A stretch of DNA of 64,000 bases from Bacteroidales bacterium (GTDB lineage Bacteria > Bacteroidota > Bacteroidia > Bacteroidales > PXBB01). Location: NCBI GenBank assembly GCA_028698995.1, contig JAQVVM010000015.1, positions 1 to 64,000 on the forward strand, in the 5' to 3' direction. Below the pieces are notes generated by a model. The model worked only from the letters and a program-made list of their open reading frames with translations. It was not told where the DNA came from and did no database searches. Of this stretch, positions 27,546 to 35,975 are shown piece by piece. A program made the position numbers and the translations under genes. Positions within the stretch are counted from its first letter, which is position 1, and each line of letters starts with the position of its first letter.

Positions 27546-30500
27546 CTATTCTTCCTGAACTATTTCAATCCATTTCCCTGCAATTTTTGCATTTATTGAA
27601 TTATCATACATAGTTTCTGTATAAACTGCGGGCAGGTAAAATCTACCTAGATAAGCCGCATTAAAACTGAATTGAAATACTTTTGTCTCATTTGGTCTCA
27701 GATTGAAATATAAATTAATTCTGTCATCTCTGATATCCATATAATTATAGGACGACAAACGTAAGGTGGATTCACCCTGACTCAAACGGGGATTGGAAAT
27801 TTCCCAGCCAGATGGGACAATATAGGAGAGCGCAATTTCTTTATATTCGCCTCTGAGTCCGGGGTTTTCAACAATAATTTCTCCGATAAAATCAGAGCCA
27901 TGTTTAATTGTGTTAACAGAGAAATTCTCCCCATTTGTTGTTTTATAGTTAAGTCTCATTCTTAAATTGTTCTCACTGCTGGTTTCAAGACCCGGTTCAG
28001 GAATACCTTCAAGAATCATTCTTGCAAACAATACCCCCCTTCCTGTATTTTTAATTTCACAGTTACCCTCAACAGCCTGACCTCTGAATGCCATATCTGA
28101 TTGATGAATAATGGTGTTTCCATTATAATTACCTTGGGTTCCGGGTAATTTGTAAGTGTAACTTAAGGTTTCATGAACTCCTACATTTTTATAGAAATGA
28201 CTTAAGGCAATAAGAGAATATGCTGTAGATTGAGTACTGAGCCATTCATCGGATGCTAACTCCTCGGAAATGATCCGTGCCAGATGTGAAGCTTTAGCAT
28301 TTTCACCCATAAGGATAAGGGCTTCCAAAATCATCGATTTATCTCTGAGAGAGCTACCATATGTATAAGACATTTCACTGTAGGCTGGAATTTGCATTGA
28401 AAGGTTACCGGTAAGTCGTCTTGCTGCCTGATTTTGTCCTATAAGCGTATAAGCTGCTGCCAGTCTCCACTTTGCTGCAACAGAAAGGCTTCTTTGTTCT
28501 CTTAATCTGTTCATGGCACCAACATCAGCTTTTCTAACCAAAGCAAGGGTGTAAAGACGATAAGCTTGTATGAGATCAGAGTTATAATAATGTGTTTGTG
28601 GAACCCAGGAAGCAGCCATTTTTTGCTGATACTTGACAAATTTGTCAATAAATCCAACGGGCATTGTGTAGCCTTTATTTGAAGCTTCAATCATAAAGTG
28701 ACCGGCATAATTTGTACTCCAATCGTCTGTGTAGTTAGCCCCCGGCCAATAAGACAAACCACCATTGCTAATTTGTAAGCTGTTTATCTTTCTGATTGCA
28801 GCATTGACATTTACTTGAATACGATCTTTTTCCTCTTGTTTTAACTCCATAAAATTCTCAATATATAATTGAGGAAAAACAGATGATGTTGTTTGTTCAA
28901 GGCAACCATGTGGATAAGCTATTAAATAATTCAGCCTTTTTTCGAGATTGATTGGAGGAACTCCAGACACCTCAAGTGTTCCTTTATTACTTCCTCTGAT
29001 ACCAATGGCTTTGAATGCTTTATTAAGTGTTTTTCCAGGTTCAATCATCATCTCAACAACATCCACAACCCTTGGATTCGGATTTCTAATATCCATTTCA
29101 ATGGTATGTTCTGCCCTTTGATTACCTGAAACAGCCGTTATTTTAACACGACCGATACCTACTTCCGAAGCTGTTTTAAGTTTATACATTATTATTTTGT
29201 CGCCTATGCTTTCAAAAGTTATATTTTGCTGAGCATTACCATCAATTGTAAACAAATTATTGGTTTCTAATTTCACCCTGACATTTCTTATCTGGTTTTC
29301 CATGGCAAAAACACTGACAGGCAGTTCAACAGTTTCATTGGGACCTAAAACTCGGGGCAAAGTTCCCAACAGCATAAGAGGATTTCTGACCGCTACATTT
29401 TTTTCAGCATTTCCATAAGCACCTTTGTACCCTGCAACAACCATTACTCTCACAGAGCCAACATATTGTGGAACATCAAAACTATGGTTGTTGGATCTGC
29501 CTTTTTCGAGATGGAATGGGCCTAAAAATCGAACCATCGGCTTAAACCTGTTGGCTTTTGCTGATTCGGCTCCAGGTGCTAATTCATCATCACCTCCAAT
29601 GGCCAGCAAACGGCGTAATTGACCGGCATTTGCTCCGGCAATAAAATCATATAAATCCCATGTTCTAATACTAAGAGCTTCTTTTGCATAAAAATACAAC
29701 CATGGATTTGGTGTTTTGAAACGCGTCAGATCCAAAAGCCCCTCATCTACAACTGCAATGGTATATGTCATGGCATTGTTATGTTCTTCTTTGATGCGTA
29801 GTCTTGCAATTTGTCCTGGCCTGATGACATCAGGCATAGTGATGACAGGTTTCAGGATGGTTTTTTCATCTTCAACAGAAACCGGAACAACACCGTAGAG
29901 CCTTATAGGTAGGTCATTCTGTACTTGAGCATGAGGTTGTAGATAGGTTACAGAAGCAAACGCATTAGGAGTCATTTCTCTTGTAGCCTCAAAGATGAAA
30001 GTGGTGTGCCCCCTTTCTGTTTCTACCCAATGTGATTCAATAATTTCAGAACCCTTTTCAATACAGACCAAAGCCCTGCCTGCTTCACCGGAAGGAAAAG
30101 TCAATTCAATATTCTCTCCAACATTAAAAGAGTTTTTATTAGTTGTGATAGTAAGAAGTGAAGCGGCAGATGACTCGCGCATACGGTTTCTTCCTACCCA
30201 TTCGGGATAATCAATATACACAAATCCGCCACAAGAGTGTTTGCTTTGGTTATCAGTTACCCTGATAAAATACCTGCCCCATTCCGGTTTTTCAACCTTG
30301 AAATTAAAGTGTCCCCTCCCTGAAGGCAGAGAAACTTCTTCGGTATGCATAGGTGTGAGGTAATAGGAATTCAGATAGTTAGAACCATTGTCAGATTCAT
30401 CCCACCACCAATTCCAGTCAATTTTGTATACCTCCACCGTAGCAGTATTTCCGGGAACAAGTCTGCCATGTGCATCCAGATTAACAATATTAATTCTATG

Positions 30501-33122
30501 ATTTTTATCAGTCGTAAGAACATTATTATACCCTTCTCCTTCGGGGACTTTAATTCCCACATAAGAACGGTATGAATAAAAGGGCATTGAAAATCTATCT
30601 ATACTAAAAGCACCGCTATTTTCGAAAACACGCACCTGAAAAGCTGCATTCAGAACTCCCGGAGCTTCGAGATTGAAGTCAATATCCGGAGCTATAACTG
30701 CTTCTCCGTTTTCATTAAGCCTGCCATTAAAAAGCTCATAATCCGTTGTGTAAAATGCCCTAGATGCATCATCAAATACATACTTAGGATATTGGTCGAA
30801 ACTGGTTTTACTTTTACTTAAGGTTATATTGATATCAGCTCTGAGGTTTTTCGCTGTTGCACCATGCAACCATGCTGATTTTAAAAGAATATTCTGGTTT
30901 TCATAAGCTATAAGTTTATCGCCTTCAATTTTAAGTTCAATTTTGAGGCGATTAGGCATAATGGTTTCAATTTTAATAGTTTTAGAAAAAACAGAGCCAC
31001 CTACATCTACCTGAGCAGTCCAGTTTCCTGTTGGAGCATCGTTACTTGTAGGGACAATAAAAGTATAGAACCCGTTCAGAGAATTTGTTTTAACAGTTCT
31101 GTAAACAATCTGACCCATAGGATTAAGTAAAGTAAAAGCAACAGGATGGCTTATGGGAAGTCTTTGAAGTTTGTCTTCAAAAATGAAAGACAAAAACAAT
31201 GTGTCGCCAGGGCGCCAAACACCTCGTTCTCCATAAATAAAACCTTTATAACCTTTGTTATTGGTTGACCCGGAAATATCAAAACTACTTAATGACAAAG
31301 CATTGTTGTTATCAAGTTTCAGATATGCTTTTTGATTACCCGCTTTTGCAACAATGAAATATGCTGGTTTGGTAAGGCTTACTTCAGCTTTTCCATCCCT
31401 ATTTGTTTTGGTCGTTGTAATTAATTGTTGCTGCAGATTATAAAATTCAAGTGTAACATTTGACCATGGGCGTGTAGTTCTCAGGTCGTTAACAAAAACA
31501 TGAATCTTCTCATCATTACCTTTTTTTGCAATAATACCCAGATTTGAAGCAATAAAGTTTCTGCTTACTGATTTATTGTAATAGTATGATGGTTTACAAG
31601 GATCTTCTCTTTCGTACCAGTTGTAGTCTTCATAATAGTCACTGTATTCATAGTCATACCCATAATCATAATAGCCCATGCGGTCATAAACTCTGTCATC
31701 AGGGTTGACAGTAGGAATGATTGTCAAGTGTTCTACTTGTTCAACATTGTCATTACAGGGATAAGTTGAATATTCTTTTTTGAATGAAATACTAATCTGA
31801 TAAATAGCTCCCGGTTCAGTTCTGATGAGTTCTTCAAGATTAATTGCAAAACTGTTCCATTTACCAAAATCAACAATTTCACTATTGGTTAAATCAATTG
31901 TTTTTTCAAGAATTAAACGGCCAACACTATGCAAATCATAAGATCCATCATAGTTATTATTTTGCAGAAACTGAAGCACATTATTTTCAAAAATTTTGAC
32001 TATTTTTACGTCAACGGCATTAAGGTTTACTGCTTCAAAGGGAAAGATAAAGCCATTGGAAGAGGGTACAATGACACCGTTATCTTTGAGTCTCACATTT
32101 GGTTTAATTTCTTCAAACGTAACTCCGGCAGTTTCTCTTTTTGGTAATTTATCACCCAGTGTATTACAAACTGCTTTTTCAATAACTACCGTTTGGAAAC
32201 CAGTTAAATTTCTCAATGGGAAAATATGCAGTTCGTTGCCTTCAATAAAATATCTGAATGTTGAATTCATGCGTATAAGACCGTCAAGATTCTGTTCAGA
32301 AGCAAGAGGGTCTGAAAATTGAATAATAATTTCCTGTTCAGGGGCCTGTAAAGTTTTAGCACGCGTCATTTTAAAGTCATTAATCCCAGGAATTTCAATA
32401 TTATTACTTCCTTTTTGTTTGGTGTTTATATATTGACCATTCCATGAAAGCTTCACATTATAGCTTGTTGCCCTGCGTTGGAGGCTATCAACATAAAAAA
32501 CATGTGTCTTACTGTTTTCCGAATGAACCCATTCAAATTCAGCGTTAATATTGTCACCCGAAATGCTTAAAACCTTTTCAATATCTTCATTAACTGCAAA
32601 ATCTGCAGTGTTTACTTCTCCTATTATTTTGACATATTCATAAGCATCACCGCTTTCATTATCATAAGGCATCACATTTATTAGTTTTACATCCATGGCT
32701 TGCTTCATGGTATGAATATAAAATTTAAAAACAGCAAGGCTATCCGGCATTTGAAGAAGCTTATGCAAGTGAAAATCAATTTTATAGATTTTATCGTGAG
32801 GTAATTTTTTTTCGGGCTTAAAAGAAACGGTTTGTTTGTCTATCCATACAGTTTTTCCTGCAATATCAGGACTGAATTCAAATAGCCCTAACCGGCACTC
32901 ATTCCCAATCATTTCGTCGTTGGCATAATCAAAATTAAGACGAATTTTTATATCAGCAGATGTGGATACTATACCTGTAGTAAAACCGGATATGTATGGA
33001 CTGAAAGCAGGATTGATTTTAAAATAAGCATCCTTATCTTTATTCACCAAGATTGTTACTATATAAATAACGAGTACTAAAACAACCAAAACAATACTGC
33101 CTGCTATGATTTTTCGCTTCAT
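27546..33122 (-). CDS. Alpha-2-macroglobulin family protein with CLEQ thioester
   Basis: A 1858-residue bacterial alpha-2-macroglobulin, a broad protease trap thought to guard the envelope by trapping host or competitor proteases. N-terminal membrane anchor (about 6-27) with no lipobox cysteine; then a string of macroglobulin (MG) domains, including the RGVWRPGDTLFLSFIF segment, a bait-type region, and the complement-like toroid with the thioester motif HGCLEQTTS (Cys1407). Toroid helices follow (GGLSYWPGANYTDDW), then closing MG domains. Length is typical for YfhM-type proteins. In many bacteria the partner gene is pbpC; none is beside it here. The frame is unbroken. Confidence 0.92.
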   Translation of the reverse strand: MKRKIIAGSIVLVVLVLVIYIVTILVNKDKDAYFKINPAFSPYISGFTTGIVSTSADIKIRLNFDYANDEMIGNECRLGLFEFSPDIAGKTVWIDKQTVSFKPEKKLPHDKIYKIDFHLHKLLQMPDSLAVFKFYIHTMKQAMDVKLINVMPYDNESGDAYEYVKIIGEVNTADFAVNEDIEKVLSISGDNINAEFEWVHSENSKTHVFYVDSLQRRATSYNVKLSWNGQYINTKQKGSNNIEIPGINDFKMTRAKTLQAPEQEIIIQFSDPLASEQNLDGLIRMNSTFRYFIEGNELHIFPLRNLTGFQTVVIEKAVCNTLGDKLPKRETAGVTFEEIKPNVRLKDNGVIVPSSNGFIFPFEAVNLNAVDVKIVKIFENNVLQFLQNNNYDGSYDLHSVGRLILEKTIDLTNSEIVDFGKWNSFAINLEELIRTEPGAIYQISISFKKEYSTYPCNDNVEQVEHLTIIPTVNPDDRVYDRMGYYDYGYDYEYSDYYEDYNWYEREDPCKPSYYYNKSVSRNFIASNLGIIAKKGNDEKIHVFVNDLRTTRPWSNVTLEFYNLQQQLITTTKTNRDGKAEVSLTKPAYFIVAKAGNQKAYLKLDNNNALSLSSFDISGSTNNKGYKGFIYGERGVWRPGDTLFLSFIFEDKLQRLPISHPVAFTLLNPMGQIVYRTVKTNSLNGFYTFIVPTSNDAPTGNWTAQVDVGGSVFSKTIKIETIMPNRLKIELKIEGDKLIAYENQNILLKSAWLHGATAKNLRADINITLSKSKTSFDQYPKYVFDDASRAFYTTDYELFNGRLNENGEAVIAPDIDFNLEAPGVLNAAFQVRVFENSGAFSIDRFSMPFYSYRSYVGIKVPEGEGYNNVLTTDKNHRINIVNLDAHGRLVPGNTATVEVYKIDWNWWWDESDNGSNYLNSYYLTPMHTEEVSLPSGRGHFNFKVEKPEWGRYFIRVTDNQSKHSCGGFVYIDYPEWVGRNRMRESSAASLLTITTNKNSFNVGENIELTFPSGEAGRALVCIEKGSEIIESHWVETERGHTTFIFEATREMTPNAFASVTYLQPHAQVQNDLPIRLYGVVPVSVEDEKTILKPVITMPDVIRPGQIARLRIKEEHNNAMTYTIAVVDEGLLDLTRFKTPNPWLYFYAKEALSIRTWDLYDFIAGANAGQLRRLLAIGGDDELAPGAESAKANRFKPMVRFLGPFHLEKGRSNNHSFDVPQYVGSVRVMVVAGYKGAYGNAEKNVAVRNPLMLLGTLPRVLGPNETVELPVSVFAMENQIRNVRVKLETNNLFTIDGNAQQNITFESIGDKIIMYKLKTASEVGIGRVKITAVSGNQRAEHTIEMDIRNPNPRVVDVVEMMIEPGKTLNKAFKAIGIRGSNKGTLEVSGVPPINLEKRLNYLIAYPHGCLEQTTSSVFPQLYIENFMELKQEEKDRIQVNVNAAIRKINSLQISNGGLSYWPGANYTDDWSTNYAGHFMIEASNKGYTMPVGFIDKFVKYQQKMAASWVPQTHYYNSDLIQAYRLYTLALVRKADVGAMNRLREQRSLSVAAKWRLAAAYTLIGQNQAARRLTGNLSMQIPAYSEMSYTYGSSLRDKSMILEALILMGENAKASHLARIISEELASDEWLSTQSTAYSLIALSHFYKNVGVHETLSYTYKLPGTQGNYNGNTIIHQSDMAFRGQAVEGNCEIKNTGRGVLFARMILEGIPEPGLETSSENNLRMRLNYKTTNGENFSVNTIKHGSDFIGEIIVENPGLRGEYKEIALSYIVPSGWEISNPRLSQGESTLRLSSYNYMDIRDDRINLYFNLRPNETKVFQFSFNAAYLGRFYLPAVYTETMYDNSINAKIAGKWIEIVQEE

Positions 33123-33203
33123 AATTTTATTAAATTAAAAGGTTAATCCCTTTTTATGGAATGATAATTTAGAGTATGATTTTTAAAAAAAGTGTATCAA
33201 ATA

Positions 33204-34082
33204 TTACATATTTTGAGGAGACAACGACATCACTGGTACTTTTGACTGGCTTATAATAGACTGAGCAGTTGAGCCTACAAAGAACTCTGTCCAGTCATTT
33301 TCCTGTTGAGTCATAATCATTATCAGGTCTGCTTCAACTTCTGTGGCATATGTAAGAATCATACCTGCAAGTGTGTCTTTCCCTTTAATTCCTGAGCGAA
33401 GCTCAGAAGAACAAGCCACATTGTTTTCATTAATTGTCTTACGAACCTGATTTATCTGTTTGGTCAAATGAGTTACAATTTCTTCGTCGGATGTGAGTAT
33501 ACATGAAAAAACCTTGATGCTGGCATCATAATACTTTGCAAGCAGAATGGCTTGAGCTACTTTATTTTTGGTCTCCTTAGTCAGGTCCAGGGGTAAAACA
33601 ATGGTCCGACAGCCGTCTCTGAATTCATTTCCCTTGATGGTTATAACCGGGCATTTAGCCTCTCTTAACACCCGTAATGTATTTGATCCAAGGGTGCTTT
33701 TCTTTTTACTGTCAGGGGGATTGCTGTTGACACCCATAACGATGTATTTGGCAAAAATTTTCTCAGAAATTTCAATTATTTTCTCATATATTTTCCCTGA
33801 ATCTATTAAAGGCTTTATGGTTACCTTGGTTTTTTTTGCTGCTTTGGCTATAATCCCATTAAGCTTTGCCATACATTCTTCTTCATATTGCTTGGTCATC
33901 AAATTTGTCTGCACCTTTGAAAAGAATGGAATAAAAAAAGTACTGGTATTTTCAGGAATTACATACAGAAGAGTTATGGGAACATTATTCAGACGGGCCA
34001 GATTGTATATCTGTTCCATTGCCACAAGAGATTGTTCGGTAAAATCGGTTGGAACTAAAATTGAATTATAATAATCCTTCAT
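33204..34082 (-). CDS. Tandem-domain universal stress protein
   Basis: A 292-residue protein with two UspA domains (about 4-147 and 150-290). The first begins YNSILVPTDFTEQSLVAMEQI and ends with IVMGVNSNPP and NTLRVLREAKCPVITIKG; the second begins CRTIVLPLDLTKETK and ends TEFFVGSTAQSIISQSKVPVMSL. The ATP-loop glycines (Gx2Gx9G(S/T)) are partly kept in both. Usp proteins help survival in stress or growth arrest; the exact job is unknown. It is divergent from the nucleoside phosphorylase. Confidence 0.9.
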   Translation of the reverse strand: MKDYYNSILVPTDFTEQSLVAMEQIYNLARLNNVPITLLYVIPENTSTFFIPFFSKVQTNLMTKQYEEECMAKLNGIIAKAAKKTKVTIKPLIDSGKIYEKIIEISEKIFAKYIVMGVNSNPPDSKKKSTLGSNTLRVLREAKCPVITIKGNEFRDGCRTIVLPLDLTKETKNKVAQAILLAKYYDASIKVFSCILTSDEEIVTHLTKQINQVRKTINENNVACSSELRSGIKGKDTLAGMILTYATEVEADLIMIMTQQENDWTEFFVGSTAQSIISQSKVPVMSLSPQNM

Positions 34083-34212
34083 AAGTTGAATCCTTTTTTA
34101 ATTAAATACAAACGATAAAATTAGGAATAATATTCTATAAAACAAAATATAATTATTCATTAAACAAATTGTAAAATTCAGTAATGTTTATGCTCAATTC
34201 CAATTTTATTAG

Positions 34213-34220
34213 TAGATTTG
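34213..34220 (+). promoter_or_regulatory. Putative -7 element of the nucleoside phosphorylase gene
   Basis: TAGATTTG fits TAnnTTTG, 21 nt before the ATG at 34242. The longer frame would start at 34218, inside this element, so 34242 is the better start. No clear -33. Confidence 0.45.
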
Positions 34221-34241
34221 TGTAAAAATTATATAAAAAAC

Positions 34242-35114
34242 ATGAAAAGAATAGCGGAATCAGAACTTGTTTTAAATCCGGACGGGAGTATATATCATAT
34301 TAAACTCCGCCCCGAACATATTGCTAAAGACATCATAATTGTTGGAGATCCAGGCAGGGTAGATCGTATATCAAGGCATTTTGACAAAATTGAATTTAAA
34401 ATTCAAAATAGGGAATTTATAACCCATACGGGCTCCTATAAAGGAAATCCTATTACAGTATTAGCAACAGGCATAGGAACAGACAACATAGACATTGTCA
34501 TAAATGAGCTGGATGCCATTGTTAACATTGACTTAGAAAAAAGAGAAGTGAAAGAAAATCACACCTCTTTAAATATAGTTCGATTGGGCACATCCGGTGC
34601 TCTTCAGCCTGATGTACCGGTGGACTCGGTGGTTCTTTCCACACATGGATTAGGTTTAGATGGTATGCTTAATTACTATGCACAAACCAATAATATCTTT
34701 GATAATGAAATTTCTGAAGCCTTTATTAAACACACCTCATGGCTAGACACTCTAGCTTATCCTTATACTGTAAAAGGCTCAGAAATTTTAGCTAAAAAGA
34801 TAGACAACAACTATCACAAAGGAATTACAGCTACATCACCCGGTTTTTATGGACCTCAGGGACGTATCCTTAGATTGGGTACTGCTTTGCCTGATTTGAA
34901 TAAATATTTGGGTAGCTTTACATTTAAAGGACATCGTATTACTAATTTCGAAATGGAAACATCTGCATTATATGGCCTAGCGGGTTTACTTGGCCATAAT
35001 GCCGTCACTGTATGTGCCATTATTGCCAACAGAACAATTCAACAATTCAGTAAAGATTATAAGAAGACTGTAGATATTTTAATTGAACAAGTTTTGCATA
35101 ATTTGTTTTCTTAA
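34242..35114 (+). CDS. Nucleoside phosphorylase, uridine phosphorylase-like
   Basis: A 290-residue cytoplasmic enzyme of the NP-I (PNP/UDP) family, splitting a nucleoside with phosphate into base and ribose 1-phosphate. Visible motifs: phosphate-binding IIVGDPGRVDRIS near the N-terminus, THTGSYKGNPITVLATGIGTDN, VRLGTSGALQPDVP, and the nucleoside-binding NFEMETSALYGLAGLLGHNAV with the catalytic-site Glu-Met-Glu. The pattern leans to uridine phosphorylase, but purine specificity is not excluded. Start argued from the promoter at 34213. It abuts the next gene (TAA then ATG with no gap), so the two are likely coupled. It fits nucleoside salvage together with DeoC. Confidence 0.9.
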   Translation: MKRIAESELVLNPDGSIYHIKLRPEHIAKDIIIVGDPGRVDRISRHFDKIEFKIQNREFITHTGSYKGNPITVLATGIGTDNIDIVINELDAIVNIDLEKREVKENHTSLNIVRLGTSGALQPDVPVDSVVLSTHGLGLDGMLNYYAQTNNIFDNEISEAFIKHTSWLDTLAYPYTVKGSEILAKKIDNNYHKGITATSPGFYGPQGRILRLGTALPDLNKYLGSFTFKGHRITNFEMETSALYGLAGLLGHNAVTVCAIIANRTIQQFSKDYKKTVDILIEQVLHNLFS

Positions 35115-35975
35115 ATGTCCGATTTTTCGAGAGCCGAATATAACAGAATAAAACTTTTAGTAAGTTTCCTTAATGATGAGGATGCTGTTGTTATAAGCAG
35201 TGTTGAAGAGGAACTTATGGCAATACCTCATAAATATCTGCCAGTACTTAAAGAAATTCAATGTGATATAGAAGAAGAAATCATTCAAAAAAAATTAGCC
35301 GGCATCATATTAAAAAAAAGCTTCAATGAAATTGAACTGAAAATTTTATCATGGATACAAAATCCCCATGATATTTTTGTTCCTTTTGATATTATTGCAA
35401 AAATGGAACATCAGAATCGTGCTGTCAAATCAAAGTTTGATATGCACTATTGCGGATTTGATGTTTTTATTGATCTTGGGAATTGCTCATCAGCATTAGA
35501 TGTCGTTGAAACTTTAATAAACAGGGTATCTCTTTTTCTTAGAGATTCAGGATATCTTAAAACAAACACTGTTTTATTTATTAAAGAAAAGCTACCACCC
35601 TGGTTTTCGTCTGCTTTTATTAATACCATTCCTTTTCTTGCTATAGCGCAACGCTATGATATTCCAATAGTTCCACTTAAGGTTAATGAGAGCTTTGTTC
35701 TTGCTTATAAAAACACTGGAGATTATGAAATTAGTTTTATTGAGGATCCGTATTTAGCGATTATAATTCTTGATGATAATGAGAACACACAAATAGTTTC
35801 ATTTAACGAATCTCTGAACAATGGTATTTTAAATGATATTGATGAACTTAACAATGTGGAATTGTTTTCAATGTTTTTAAAAATGCTCTTAATTCATTAT
35901 AAAGACACAAATATACAGCTCTTTGAAAGCATAAGAAATCTGAACTTAAAAATAAACGGTGATACCTTTTTTTAG
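35115..35975 (+). CDS. Degenerate SirB1/transglutaminase-like protein
   Basis: A 286-residue cytoplasmic protein. The N-terminal part (1-85) is an alpha-helical segment like the one that begins Bacteroidota SirB1-type proteins (LVSFLNDEDAVVISSVEEEL). Residues about 161-200 (LPPWFSSAFINTIPFLAIAQ, then RYDIPIVPLKVNESFVLAYK) look like the SirB1 transglutaminase-like core, where the usual glycine-asparagine-proline-isoleucine-serine segment and the catalytic Cys are not seen. So this is likely a non-enzymatic or altered member. It starts directly after the phosphorylase stop codon and converges, with a 4-nt overlap, on the DUF5686 gene. Family assignment is tentative and rests on pattern alone. 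Confidence 0.55.
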   Translation: MSDFSRAEYNRIKLLVSFLNDEDAVVISSVEEELMAIPHKYLPVLKEIQCDIEEEIIQKKLAGIILKKSFNEIELKILSWIQNPHDIFVPFDIIAKMEHQNRAVKSKFDMHYCGFDVFIDLGNCSSALDVVETLINRVSLFLRDSGYLKTNTVLFIKEKLPPWFSSAFINTIPFLAIAQRYDIPIVPLKVNESFVLAYKNTGDYEISFIEDPYLAIIILDDNENTQIVSFNESLNNGILNDIDELNNVELFSMFLKMLLIHYKDTNIQLFESIRNLNLKINGDTFF

